A stretch of DNA of 38,889 nucleotides from assembly GCA_029062005.1 (NCBI GenBank), contig JAIDQZ010000018.1, positions 221,103-259,991 of the forward strand, written 5' to 3'. Positions 1 through 8,427 of the stretch are shown here, piece by piece (position 1 is the first letter of the stretch; each line of letters begins with the position of its first letter). The position numbers and the translations under genes were made by a program. The notes beneath the pieces were generated by a model. The model was given only the letters and a program-made list of their open reading frames with translations. It ran no database searches and was not told where the DNA came from. Source of the DNA: Muribaculaceae bacterium (GTDB lineage Bacteria; Bacteroidota; Bacteroidia; Bacteroidales; Muribaculaceae).

Positions 1-15
1 CATACTTTGGATGGC

Positions 16-36
16 GGACGCACGAGCCGTGCGTCC
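16..36. repeat. Palindromic intergenic repeat, copy 1
   Basis: Nine-base arms GGACGCACG (16-24) and CGTGCGTCC (28-36) surround a 3-base loop. Copy 2 lies at 92-112 in inverted orientation, and a related element lies at 33704-33726. A shared asymmetric flank (GCGG before, CCC after) and the trinucleotide loop suggest a dispersed element, not a chance hairpin. Its function is not visible from the sequence. Confidence 0.75.
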
Positions 37-91
37 CTACCTTACGCTGTATGTAATTGGTAATTGAGAATGATTGTGAATATACCGGTTG

Positions 92-112
92 GGACGCACG
101 GAGCGTGCGTCC
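92..112. repeat. Palindromic intergenic repeat, copy 2, behind pcrA
   Basis: Arms GGACGCACG (92-100) and CGTGCGTCC (104-112) enclose the loop GAG. The helicase stop codon is at 121-123, so in the minus-strand transcript this hairpin forms 8 bases after the stop. It could protect or help end the mRNA 3' end, but no U-tract follows, so it is not a standard intrinsic terminator. It faces copy 1 as its inverted partner. Confidence 0.75.
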
Positions 113-120
113 GCAGTATA

Positions 121-2487
121 TTATTTGATGTTGAACTGGGCGAATCTCAGATATAGTTTCTTTTCTCCCGCCTGTGAGAACTTGACGGTTATCACACCCT
201 CTCCCATCACGTAGTCAAGTTTGGTCACTACTCCCTCTCCGAGTTTTGCATGTATTATCCGCGTGCCTACAGGCACTTCCTCCGGAGAATGCGTGCCGGG
301 AGTTTTTCCTTTCTGTGACCCTGCCGATATCATCCGGGAGGATCCTGACATCAGGGCATTACCTTCAGAAAGCCTGGAATACTTATTGCTACGGGGAGTA
401 TCATATGTATCTGCAAATGATCTCTTACCGGGTGTCCTGAATGAATTATAACGGTCCATCGGATTTACGAAAGACGTGGAATGCGAAGTATCTGAAAAAT
501 CAGAAGAAGTCTCAATCTGCACATATTTCTTTCCTATTTCCGATAAGAAACGCGAAGGGCGGGTCTGGACCGTCTGTCCGTTACGGAATCGGGTCTTTGC
601 ATACGTCAGCGTGCAGGTCTCTTTCGCCCTGGTCATAGCCACATAAAGCAGACGTCGTTCCTCTTCCACTTCATCGGGCGACATCATAGACATCGACGAC
701 GGAAGAAGTTCCTCTTCCACCCCCACTACAAAAATATGCTTGAATTCAAGACCTTTGGCGGCATGACATGTCATTAGTGTCACCTTCTCGTCAGAAGTCT
801 CGTCGGTAGAATCCTGATCGGTGGCAAGCATGACATCAGACAGAAACTCCTGCATTCCCGTGCGCTCGTCGCCCTCTTCGTGTCTTGTGTCTACAAAATC
901 CTTCAGACCGGCAAGCAGTTCCTTGAGGTTTTCCTGCTTGCTTATAGACTCCGGTGTGTTATCGTGATTGAGCACCGTGAGAATACCGCTTCTGTTGTAG
1001 ATAAGCTGACCAAGCTCGTATGCGTCCGAACCCTTGGTATTGTCATCTATGAAATCCTGTATCATATCCCTGAATTCAGATAACTTCCTGACGGTGCCTG
1101 CATTTACGGCCACACCTTTTGAAAGAGGATCCTGAAGCACCTGCCAGATACTGACGTTTGATACAGAAGCCGCATCTGAAAGCTTCTTCATTGTGGTTTC
1201 TCCAATGCCACGTGCAGGATAATTGATTATCCTGCGCAGAGCCTCATCATCGTCGGGATTGATAGCGAGCCGGAAATAGCATACGGCGTCCTTTATCTCC
1301 TTCCTTTGATAGAACGACAGACCTCCGTATATCCTGTAGGATATATTACGCTTTCTCAGTGACTCCTCAAGGGCACGGCTCTGTGCATTCGTACGATACA
1401 GGACTGCATAATCCTCATATGAGTCATGATGGCTGAGACGCGATTTAGCAATCATGTTTGCAACCAGATATGCCTCCTCTATGTCGGAATATGTAGAAAG
1501 TATCTTCACCCTCTCGCCTACCTCATTCTCGCTGTAGACATGTTTTTTCATCTGGCGTGTGTTCTTGTCGATAAGGCTTCCGGCAGCATTGATGATATTC
1601 TGTGTCGACCTGTAATTGCGCTCAAGCTTGAATATCTTCAGACCGGGGTACCTATTCTCCATATTCAGGATGTTGGCGATGTTGGCGCCACGGAAGGAAT
1701 ATATGCTTTGGGCATCGTCGCCCACCACACAAAGATTCTTGTGGAGTGCTGCCAGTTGGGAGATTATCAGGTGCTGCGCGAAATTGGTGTCCTGGTATTC
1801 GTCTACAAGGATATACCTGAAAAACTCCTGGTAATGCCTTTTTATATCAGGAAAATCGCGCAATAATATATTCATATATACAAGGATGTCATCGAAATCC
1901 ATTGCATCCGCCCTCTTGCATCTTTCACAATATGTCTTGAAAATCTGACCTGTCAGAGGTCTCTTCAATTTCTTATCGGCATTATAGTTGTCTGCATCCT
2001 GAATATACTGTTGCGGGCTGACAAGGGCATTCTTAGCGTTGGAGATGACTGAGTGGATTGTGGCCGGTTTATATATCTTCTCGTCAAGCTGCATCTCCTT
2101 GATAATACTCTTGAGAAGTGATCTTGAATCAGCGGAGTCATAAATCGTAAAAGATGGCTTAAAACCGATTTCCTCGGCATGCTGACGGAGTATTCGCAGG
2201 AATACAGAATGGAAAGTACCCATCTTCAGTCTGGACGCAACCCGCTCCCCGACCACATCGGTGATACGCTCTTTCATCTCACGCGCCGCCTTGTTGGTGA
2301 ATGTGAGTGCAAGTATCCTCCATGGCTCATAGCCAGACCTCAGAAGATCCACAATCTTATATGTGAGGACGCGGGTCTTGCCGGAACCGGCGCCTGCAAT
2401 TACTAGAGATGGACCATCTTTATATACGACAGCCTCTCTCTGGCTATCGTTAAGAAGATCAAGATAGTTATAATTGATTTCAGACAT
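121..2487 (-). CDS. pcrA: ATP-dependent DNA helicase, PcrA/UvrD (SF1A)
   Basis: A 788-residue superfamily 1A 3'-5' helicase of the PcrA/UvrD type, which acts in nucleotide excision repair, mismatch repair and removal of recombinase or stalled complexes. Visible motifs are the Q-motif region near residue 16, Walker A AGAGSGKT (31-38), DEYQDT (229-234), GDDAQSIYSFRGA (256-268), the motif V region CHAAKGLEF and motif VI with RLLYVAMTRAKE. The last 50 or so residues form the Tudor-like C-terminal domain usual for PcrA (GTRIIHAKLGEGVV), preceded by a Ser/Arg-rich linker. Length is slightly above the usual 720-780 because of that linker. It is the last gene of a minus-strand operon, 18 bases behind the HsdR-N-like gene. 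UvrB is coded elsewhere in the window at 27580. Confidence 0.96.
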   Translation of the reverse strand: MSEINYNYLDLLNDSQREAVVYKDGPSLVIAGAGSGKTRVLTYKIVDLLRSGYEPWRILALTFTNKAAREMKERITDVVGERVASRLKMGTFHSVFLRILRQHAEEIGFKPSFTIYDSADSRSLLKSIIKEMQLDEKIYKPATIHSVISNAKNALVSPQQYIQDADNYNADKKLKRPLTGQIFKTYCERCKRADAMDFDDILVYMNILLRDFPDIKRHYQEFFRYILVDEYQDTNFAQHLIISQLAALHKNLCVVGDDAQSIYSFRGANIANILNMENRYPGLKIFKLERNYRSTQNIINAAGSLIDKNTRQMKKHVYSENEVGERVKILSTYSDIEEAYLVANMIAKSRLSHHDSYEDYAVLYRTNAQSRALEESLRKRNISYRIYGGLSFYQRKEIKDAVCYFRLAINPDDDEALRRIINYPARGIGETTMKKLSDAASVSNVSIWQVLQDPLSKGVAVNAGTVRKLSEFRDMIQDFIDDNTKGSDAYELGQLIYNRSGILTVLNHDNTPESISKQENLKELLAGLKDFVDTRHEEGDERTGMQEFLSDVMLATDQDSTDETSDEKVTLMTCHAAKGLEFKHIFVVGVEEELLPSSMSMMSPDEVEEERRLLYVAMTRAKETCTLTYAKTRFRNGQTVQTRPSRFLSEIGKKYVQIETSSDFSDTSHSTSFVNPMDRYNSFRTPGKRSFADTYDTPRSNKYSRLSEGNALMSGSSRMISAGSQKGKTPGTHSPEEVPVGTRIIHAKLGEGVVTKLDYVMGEGVITVKFSQAGEKKLYLRFAQFNIK

Positions 2488-2505
2488 TCCGTTGAAGATT
2501 CATTA

Positions 2506-2967
2506 TCAAATTTCAGGCGACCATACAGGTATCTGCCTGAGGAATGAATATGTGTCGTGTTCATAATCCATACTGCAGCAGAAGTGCTGCAGTCCGTTGC
2601 TCACGATCAGATACCGTGAATGAAGCACCATATTGTAGCGTGCTATCTGGTCGAACACCTTTTGTGTAATGGCGACTGTAGGAGCCTTATATTCCACTAT
2701 GACAGAAGGCGAACCGTCGCTACGGAAAACGACGGTATCACACCTTCTTCTTGTACCGTTTAGAATAAGCGGCACCTCATTGTTCATAAGGGAAGCCGGA
2801 TAACCGAGATAGCCGGTCATCCAGGCTGTAAAATGCTGTCTGACGTACTCCTCAGGAGTCAACGCCACATACTTTCTGCGCAGCGTGTCGAAAACCTTGA
2901 GGATTTTTCCTTCCATCCGAAGTCTAAGTTCCACCGGAGGAAGATTCAAAGAGGGGTTGTCTGTCAC
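2506..2967 (-). CDS. HsdR N-terminal-like (PD-(D/E)XK fold) protein
   Basis: A 153-residue stand-alone protein resembling the type I restriction enzyme R N-terminal domain (HSDR_N). The nuclease-fold core is visible as a conserved Asp in RRRCDTVVF followed by VIVEYKAP, giving the D...ExK triad of PD-(D/E)XK enzymes. No helicase or specificity subunit is nearby, so this is not a restriction system; solitary HSDR_N proteins are common in Bacteroidetes with unknown role. The start is GTG at 2967, overlapping the TGA of the upstream nuclease gene as GTGA, which suggests translational coupling. It lies 18 bases before pcrA, so a DNA-repair link is possible but is inference only. Confidence 0.85.
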   Translation of the reverse strand: MTDNPSLNLPPVELRLRMEGKILKVFDTLRRKYVALTPEEYVRQHFTAWMTGYLGYPASLMNNEVPLILNGTRRRCDTVVFRSDGSPSVIVEYKAPTVAITQKVFDQIARYNMVLHSRYLIVSNGLQHFCCSMDYEHDTYSFLRQIPVWSPEI

Positions 2968-3761
2968 TTATAATCAGGATCGAAAAGTGAGTTGAGGAGA
3001 TGAGCCAGACGCAAGCCTCCTTTAAGGAGCTGCTGCTCAATCACCGGAGTCCACTCAGCAATATAATCATAGCTGATATTGGTTCCCTCCGGAGTCTTGT
3101 CGTAGATTTCAGTTGCATATGCGAATGTCTCCTTTCCCCAGTCATCAGGATCTGTCGATGAGATGATGGCAGCCTCTTCAGCCTTTGAGGCACGGTCTAT
3201 CTGATCCTGCCATTCGGTGTAAGTCCAGTTATGCGCAGATTCCACCACACTGCTGTCCCATATGCCGTGAAGGTTTCTGTCGCTATTGAAATACTTCACC
3301 TTTACATTGTTGCCGCCTCTGTCAGAGAGGTGCCCCATATGCATGGGCTGGTGAATATCGCCTAAGAAATGAACGAGAAGCTTCAGGGCAAGCTGTTTTT
3401 CTTCCAGCGCGGAACCCTGATCGGCAAGCACCGCATACTGCGCCTTGATCGCTGTAGTGACATCTCCGTTCTCATTGCGCGGGAATTTGTCGTAGTCCTG
3501 ATCCTTGTCTATATTGCGGTAGTGCCATGTCTTAGTATAATCATATTGCGGTGTATGGCAGGCATTGTCTGCCCAGTTAGCCCAGTATACAATTGATTTT
3601 CCATTCAGAATAGAGTCACAGGCTGCCTTGGCTGCCGGTGTAAGATGCTTCTCAGCTATAAAAGCTGTCACATCATGTCCTTTTTGCCCCCAGCCGAAAG
3701 CGGAAGCGGACATGGTCAGCATAATACCTAATGATAATATTGATTTGGCTTTCATAATCAT
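2964..3761 (-). CDS. Exported S1/P1-type zinc nuclease
   Basis: An S1/P1 nuclease family protein, phospholipase C-like all-helical fold with three Zn ions, which cleaves single-stranded nucleic acid and 3'-nucleotides. The signal peptide ends at ...SASAFG, so the mature protein starts with the Trp of WGQKGH that coordinates zinc in this family. Other typical ligands are visible in NWAD, WHYRNID, LVHFLGDIHQPMH and NLHGIWD. The longest frame starts at a GTG (3776), but ATG at 3761 or 3755 gives a normal signal peptide, so 3761 was chosen. It is the first gene of the nuclease/HsdR-N/pcrA operon and acts in the periplasm or outside, probably scavenging nucleotides, unlike its two DNA-associated neighbours. 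Confidence 0.92.
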   Translation of the reverse strand: MIMKAKSILSLGIMLTMSASAFGWGQKGHDVTAFIAEKHLTPAAKAACDSILNGKSIVYWANWADNACHTPQYDYTKTWHYRNIDKDQDYDKFPRNENGDVTTAIKAQYAVLADQGSALEEKQLALKLLVHFLGDIHQPMHMGHLSDRGGNNVKVKYFNSDRNLHGIWDSSVVESAHNWTYTEWQDQIDRASKAEEAAIISSTDPDDWGKETFAYATEIYDKTPEGTNISYDYIAEWTPVIEQQLLKGGLRLAHLLNSLFDPDYK

Positions 3762-3893
3762 ATTGATTTTATGCACAAAATTATGAAAAAAACTTCAAAA
3801 CCACAACCAAAATAAAATAAAAAAAATTATATTTTCGCACCATCATGAGTGTTTGATTGTTATAATATCATAATTAATCATAAATAAAATACT

Positions 3894-4457
3894 ATGAAAA
3901 GCAAGAATTTGACCTACACAGGTATCGTGACCCTCATTTTGGGTATAGCATTGTTGTTTATGCAGGCTACTGCAATCAATGTAGTAGTGATGGTGGTTGG
4001 AGGCGCATTCCTCCTGTCGGCGATAATCGACCTGATTGTTGTTTTCCGCAGCAAAGCCACTCTGGAAGTGAATGGCGAAAGAAAATCAGCCACATCCATC
4101 TCTATCATCTCGACTCTCACTGCTGTTGCGACCGGAGCACTCGGACTATGGATGCTCCTGAAGCCGGCAAGTTTCAGTTCACTTCTCGTCTATGTATTTG
4201 CGGCTGTCATACTATTGGCAGGGCTATACCATATAAGCATGCTTGGTTTCGGATTCCGCAATGCAAGGTTTCCTTTTGCCTTCTATATTCTACCGATTCT
4301 GCTTGTTGCAACCGGCATCGTGATCTTTGTACTCGGACCTGTCAAGATGATGAATGCGATCGTACTCACCACAGGCATAGCCTTGATAGTATATTCGGTA
4401 TGCAATTTCCTTGAAGCCGCCGGGGAAACAAGCTACTCAAGAATTGAAAAGAACTGA
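3894..4457 (+). CDS. DUF308/HdeD-like membrane protein
   Basis: A 187-residue integral membrane protein with about six hydrophobic helices in pairs (residues near 7-25, 28-50, 70-90, 95-115, 120-145, 148-170). This resembles the DUF308 family to which HdeD belongs. HdeD is linked to acid resistance in Escherichia coli, but function in Bacteroidetes is unproven. The start is ATG followed by KSKN. It is monocistronic and its 3' end overlaps the convergent epimerase gene by 25 bases; its terminator lies inside that gene at 4477-4500. A weak TATATTTTC box sits upstream near 3828. Confidence 0.85.
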   Translation: MKSKNLTYTGIVTLILGIALLFMQATAINVVVMVVGGAFLLSAIIDLIVVFRSKATLEVNGERKSATSISIISTLTAVATGALGLWMLLKPASFSSLLVYVFAAVILLAGLYHISMLGFGFRNARFPFAFYILPILLVATGIVIFVLGPVKMMNAIVLTTGIALIVYSVCNFLEAAGETSYSRIEKN

Positions 4458-5731
4458 CAGCGAGCCTTCAGGCACTCCGGACATCCATGTCCGGCTTTTT
4501 TAGTGCGTACCTTCATTGAGTATTCGTTGCCGCACACTTCACATCTGTATGATTTAATCTCATCCGGATCTTCACCTTCAGAAACTTTTTCCTTCCGCAC
4601 ACCGGGATTTATATCGGAGGGGCGCGCCAGATCAAAGTCACTCCAATCCGGAATTGCCTCCCATGCTTCACGACCTCCCCATGACGCATCGATACGGTCC
4701 TTTACATCATTGTCTATCCACCACATAGGTCCGAGTTTTGGTGTCTTAGCCACTTTGCCCATGAATAGTTTGAGTGCAAAGGCTGGAGCTATTGGAGCAA
4801 GGGAGAAATACCACGGCAATTCACGCTTCATCTGTGCGAAATATTCCTTGGGTGTCATACCGCTGCGGAAATGAAGTATATCTTCCAGCTCATCTGAATC
4901 AGCAAACCAGAATCCATGGAAGTTACCAGTCGCAAACCAGTTGGCATTGAAGATTTTTTCGGGCGGCGGACATCCCATCCCTTTCAGCAGTTCACATTCG
5001 AACTCATAGTTTGTCATCCGGTAAGGCGCTCCCCCGCCGATATTGTAGCACTTGCACCAGAAAGTATCCGGAACCTCGTCGCGGCATACGCGTTCGAGCA
5101 GTCTGCCGGAATCTTCAGCCGTCACCCATTCAAGTACACCGCGTATGGGGACATGGAATGCGATCGGATCGGACGCCTTCATCAGTAGTCCGCTGTGCAG
5201 GATACCTGTCTGGCGAAGGGATACCCACCATTTAAGGTCCGAGTCCATAAGCATTCGTTCCGCTTCAGTCTTGGAATAAGCATATGCATCGAAAAAAGCA
5301 GGCATAAGAGGATCGCCGCATTGCCCCCAATGATCAGGGATTGCTCTGTTGCCGTATTGAGACACCGACCCTATGTAGACAATTTTGACTTCATCTTTTC
5401 TCGGCAATGCTGCATCGATTATATTCCTCATTGCCCCTACATTGGTCTTTATTGTCTGTTCCGGGTGCCAGTCGGCAGCCGGTGACACCATACCACCGAC
5501 GTGAAGAACTATATCTGCGTCTGCCACACCTTTCCTTACAGCATCTTTGTCAAGCAGATCGCCCCAGATGACCTTGACACCCATGTCGAGATATGGAGCA
5601 AGAAACTTTCTGTTTTTCTTGCTGTCACGAGCAAGAACCGTTACATCATATTTATCCGGAGCATCCGTCAATTCCTTGAGGCCTTTCGACCCCATAACAC
5701 CGGTTGCCCCAGTAAGAAAAATCTTTTTCAT
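4433..5731 (-). CDS. NAD(P)-dependent epimerase/dehydratase with C-terminal zinc ribbon
   Basis: An extended-SDR protein of about 432 residues. The N-terminal Rossmann motif GATGVMG and the catalytic YAYSK (YxxxK) are both present, so it is probably active on a nucleotide-linked or lipid-linked substrate that cannot be named. After the SDR domain (to about residue 385) there is a charged linker and a four-Cys zinc-ribbon tail: CEVC then CPEC, 17 residues apart. That tail is unusual for an epimerase. The first ATG (5731) was preferred over a TTG 12 bases upstream because MKKIFLTGATG is the standard SDR start. A promoter fits just upstream (5756-5787). The zinc-ribbon codons double as the terminator hairpin of the convergent gene. 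Confidence 0.9.
   Translation of the reverse strand: MKKIFLTGATGVMGSKGLKELTDAPDKYDVTVLARDSKKNRKFLAPYLDMGVKVIWGDLLDKDAVRKGVADADIVLHVGGMVSPAADWHPEQTIKTNVGAMRNIIDAALPRKDEVKIVYIGSVSQYGNRAIPDHWGQCGDPLMPAFFDAYAYSKTEAERMLMDSDLKWWVSLRQTGILHSGLLMKASDPIAFHVPIRGVLEWVTAEDSGRLLERVCRDEVPDTFWCKCYNIGGGAPYRMTNYEFECELLKGMGCPPPEKIFNANWFATGNFHGFWFADSDELEDILHFRSGMTPKEYFAQMKRELPWYFSLAPIAPAFALKLFMGKVAKTPKLGPMWWIDNDVKDRIDASWGGREAWEAIPDWSDFDLARPSDINPGVRKEKVSEGEDPDEIKSYRCEVCGNEYSMKVRTKKAGHGCPECLKARCQFFSILE
4477..4500 (+). terminator. Intrinsic terminator of the DUF308 gene, inside the epimerase CDS
   Basis: A perfect 8-bp stem CCGGACAT/ATGTCCGG with a 2-base loop (4477-4494) is followed by C and six T. It lies 20 bases after the plus-strand stop and within the convergent gene, where the same bases encode the GHGCPEC segment. 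Confidence 0.85.
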
Positions 5732-5755
5732 AATGTCTTGCAAATTTTGAAGGCA

Positions 5756-5787
5756 CTAAGATAATGTAAATATTCCAACTGTGCAAA
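5756..5787 (-). promoter_or_regulatory. Bacteroidetes-type promoter for the epimerase gene
   Basis: Minus strand TTTG (plus 5784-5787), a 20-base spacer and TATCTTAG (plus 5756-5763), close to the TTTG-N20-TAnnTTTG consensus. The start codon is 25 bases downstream. Confidence 0.55.
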
Positions 5788-5819
5788 TTATGCAGGTAAG
5801 TTTTGGGATCTTGACCGGG

Positions 5820-7361
5820 TCAGAGTCTGATAATCTCGGCTGATGCGTTTTTAAACTGTTTCATCGCCATACCTATATCCGCGTTGATGTATGTGGGATC
5901 ACACACTGTGTATCGCTTGCCGTCAATATCGAAATAGTCTCCGATGACATCCTCGTCAAATCTTACTGCCGTGGCAAGATGACCCGGATATGTAACGAGA
6001 ACCATATCAAGATCAAGAAGATCCTTAACAAGCACTGAATACAGAATAGCCCTGTCCTCGCAATCTGAATATGGATAGTGGAAAGTCTCGTCAGGGAAAA
6101 GCGGACGTTCCACCCCGAACTGCACATCATCAGTCTGATAACTGAATGCTTTCTGCACGAAATGCAGGAGGATATTAGCTGAATCCTTCTTGGTCCTTCC
6201 TGATATCGCATTGCGGAGCGCCGGATATAGCTGCTCCTTAACATCCTCGCTTAGAGATGCGCGGGAATACAAATTCCAGTTGCTGTGGAGCGGATAGTCA
6301 TTGTAAAAGTCAATCAGATTTTGATTCACTGACACATCCACATTTATTCCGACCGGATATTGTACGGTAAAATTGCGAGACTGATTCTGACTTATCGGGA
6401 GCCCAGGCTGTCTGCCTATTGACAGAGAGAACTGCTTCTCGCGGGGAAATTCCCGATCAAATACATATATCGACCCGGTCCTGCCACCTCTGCCAATGAT
6501 GTAATAGTTAATTCCGTTTTTAGGAACATAGCTATAGTTATATATCCGTTCTCTACATGGCATAAGGATCACGAGGTCGTTATCCTGTCTGGCAATACGA
6601 ACCTTATAGCCGGACTGCGTAAGCAGAAACATCTGCATGAGGGTAGCCACGTTATGATCTTTGGGAAAAATCGCATCGGCAATCTTTCCGGCAAGCAACA
6701 GATACCCCCAGTCGGGAAGACACAGCATGTCGCGCAATTCCACACACTGCCTGAGAAGATCGACCGTCTCGGCTGCAGATAGTGCCGACCACGCATCCGC
6801 CACGCTGTTTTCATCCACTCCGATGAGAGATACATTCAGTTTATTATCAAAAGGAAGTGAATATCTGCTTCCGTAAAAATCGAAAGGTATCGTTTTTCCT
6901 GTCGGCAGTGATGGCGGAGTGATCTTAGGATCAGAAGGAAGCACAGGTGACACTTTTATTTTAGGCGACTCTCCTTCAGAAGAAGGCAAAAAGGGCACCG
7001 GAGGCTCAGGTTCATCCGGAACAGGCACGACATCGGCAAAGGGAAGTGTATCGTCTGAGGGAGAGTCTTCAGGATCAGCCACTATAGGTTCGGGAGGTTC
7101 AGGGAGAGAAGGAGCAGGGACAGGAGGCTCCGGCTCGTGCCTGTCCCAGGTGTGGCGCATATACTCCGCAAATTCCTGATTTACCTTGTTTCTATAGTCC
7201 TCGAATTCCTTTTGCTTCGAGTCCTTGAATTTGTTGAATTTCTCTTCCAACTGCAGTTTGAAGTCATCGAATGATGACTGTGCTAAAGCTTGATTACAAC
7301 AATTGCCGGCAGCTACGGCTACCGAGAGACTGCAACAACGGATGATTTGAGATTTCAACAT
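5820..7361 (-). CDS. Exported proline-rich protein with transglutaminase-like C-terminal domain
   Basis: A 513-residue exported protein. The N-terminus resembles a signal peptide ending near ALAQ (residue 28). Residues 30-70 are a charged, probably coiled-coil segment, 75-155 a Pro/Glu-rich linker, 160-350 an unrecognised middle domain, and 395-505 a transglutaminase-like cysteine protease fold. The triad is intact: Cys434 in SDCEDR, His461 in PGHLATAV and Asp488 in VCDPTY. Members of this fold are proteases, amidases or cross-linkers; the substrate here is unknown. It is the last gene of the caspase cluster, 145 bases behind the DUF4384 gene, so it may have its own promoter. The modular layout suggests the catalytic domain is held away from an anchored N-terminus. 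Confidence 0.82.
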   Translation of the reverse strand: MLKSQIIRCCSLSVAVAAGNCCNQALAQSSFDDFKLQLEEKFNKFKDSKQKEFEDYRNKVNQEFAEYMRHTWDRHEPEPPVPAPSLPEPPEPIVADPEDSPSDDTLPFADVVPVPDEPEPPVPFLPSSEGESPKIKVSPVLPSDPKITPPSLPTGKTIPFDFYGSRYSLPFDNKLNVSLIGVDENSVADAWSALSAAETVDLLRQCVELRDMLCLPDWGYLLLAGKIADAIFPKDHNVATLMQMFLLTQSGYKVRIARQDNDLVILMPCRERIYNYSYVPKNGINYYIIGRGGRTGSIYVFDREFPREKQFSLSIGRQPGLPISQNQSRNFTVQYPVGINVDVSVNQNLIDFYNDYPLHSNWNLYSRASLSEDVKEQLYPALRNAISGRTKKDSANILLHFVQKAFSYQTDDVQFGVERPLFPDETFHYPYSDCEDRAILYSVLVKDLLDLDMVLVTYPGHLATAVRFDEDVIGDYFDIDGKRYTVCDPTYINADIGMAMKQFKNASAEIIRL

Positions 7362-7382
7362 AATGAAGTTGTTTAAACTTAT

Positions 7383-7481
7383 TTACGAATTCAAAAAAAC
7401 ACCAAGAAGAATTAAAACTAAGATTCTTTTTATTAATCTTCCGCCATCTTTTCGGCATCTTTTGCCTCTTTCATCAGTCAT
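7383..7481 (-). CDS. Possible 32-residue membrane peptide
   Basis: In the 145-base gap before the transglutaminase-like gene, minus-strand ATG at 7481 opens 32 codons ending in TAA. The product has a very basic first half (MTDERGKRCRKDGGRLIKR) and a hydrophobic second half (ILVLILLGVFL). That shape resembles small inner-membrane peptides, but no convincing ribosome site is visible and it may be chance. A 7-T run lies in its last codons. Confidence 0.22.
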   Translation of the reverse strand: MTDERGKRCRKDGGRLIKRILVLILLGVFLNS

Positions 7482-7506
7482 GATGCCCGCTTCATTAATA
7501 GGATTT

Positions 7507-8427
7507 TTACTTTTCAATTTTGAAAATTACACCTAAATTCTGCATGTCGGGATCCTTCAGACGTGTTTTTGTAAGCCATTTCTGGAAACTTTTAAAATCA
7601 ATCTGACGCGGCATGATATTAATTTCATTTCCATAAGTATCTATGATCGTAGCAGAAGGATCATCATTATCCAGTGCCTTATAGAATTGATTGGGTGAAA
7701 ACAGAATATGAAGTCTGTTGAAATCCACATCATTGCGGGTATTGACCTTTATCCTGCCCACGTTGTTCCGAATTGAATCATCAGCGTGCTCTTTTGAAAA
7801 GAAAACGTAAGGTTTGTTGGCAACAATCTTCATTGCACCCTCATTTACTCCCCTATACGGCACCAGACACTGAACCATCTGCCCTTCATCGCAATCAGCA
7901 AGATAAATGGTGAGATAACCGTCAACCGGTGACTGAAAATAAATATAAAGGTAATCACCCACCTTAAATGTGTCATTACGAACTTTATCTTTGTCCGGAT
8001 CCGTACCATTTGCCAATAACCCCCAATCCAGATCTATCCTATTTGAAACGAGTTCACGCACCTTACCTTTGAGCTTGACCTGATAGAAATTGATTCCATT
8101 TTGGGGTATGAGATCTACTTCCTCCGAGATTGTCTCTATCCATTCTCCATTTACGTCTGACTCTGCAAAACTGTTGAAACTTATATTTTCTGAGGTGTTA
8201 GAATTCCTGACAGTCGAATAATTTGTCTGCGACAAAGAAGAGCCAAACTCATCCTCTATAGCCTTCAGCTTAGCCTGTTGAATAGCGTTCATTTTGCCTT
8301 CATCAAGAGTCTCTTTCGGATGAATCTGATAATTAAAATCGACCGAGACGGTTTTTACTTTCGGGTCCCGCGCATAGGCAAGACCCGAAAGTAAGATGAT
8401 CAGTGAGAATATAACTGCTTTTTTCAT
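7507..8427 (-). CDS. Exported DUF4384 protein
   Basis: A 306-residue exported protein with a signal peptide of about 19 residues (cut near AYA-RDP). Residues 25-135 have the Ala/Lys-rich helix followed by strands (AIQQAKLKAIEDEFG) reminiscent of the FlgT/LPP20 N-terminal fold; this is a weak resemblance. Residues 150-250 match the DUF4384 pattern: FKVGDYLYIYFQSPVDGYL and LYPN-like FSPNQFYKAL. DUF4384 domains often occur fused or next to caspase-fold proteases, as here. Its ATG directly follows the TAA of the barrel gene with no gap, so co-translation is likely. Role unknown, probably a periplasmic partner or sensor of the caspase protein. Confidence 0.8.
   Translation of the reverse strand: MKKAVIFSLIILLSGLAYARDPKVKTVSVDFNYQIHPKETLDEGKMNAIQQAKLKAIEDEFGSSLSQTNYSTVRNSNTSENISFNSFAESDVNGEWIETISEEVDLIPQNGINFYQVKLKGKVRELVSNRIDLDWGLLANGTDPDKDKVRNDTFKVGDYLYIYFQSPVDGYLTIYLADCDEGQMVQCLVPYRGVNEGAMKIVANKPYVFFSKEHADDSIRNNVGRIKVNTRNDVDFNRLHILFSPNQFYKALDNDDPSATIIDTYGNEINIMPRQIDFKSFQKWLTKTRLKDPDMQNLGVIFKIEK

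Noticed and set aside
1426..1866. 146-codon plus-strand frame across the helicase gene
   Set aside because: Antisense to PcrA motifs that are clearly coding; no signal or domain in the frame.
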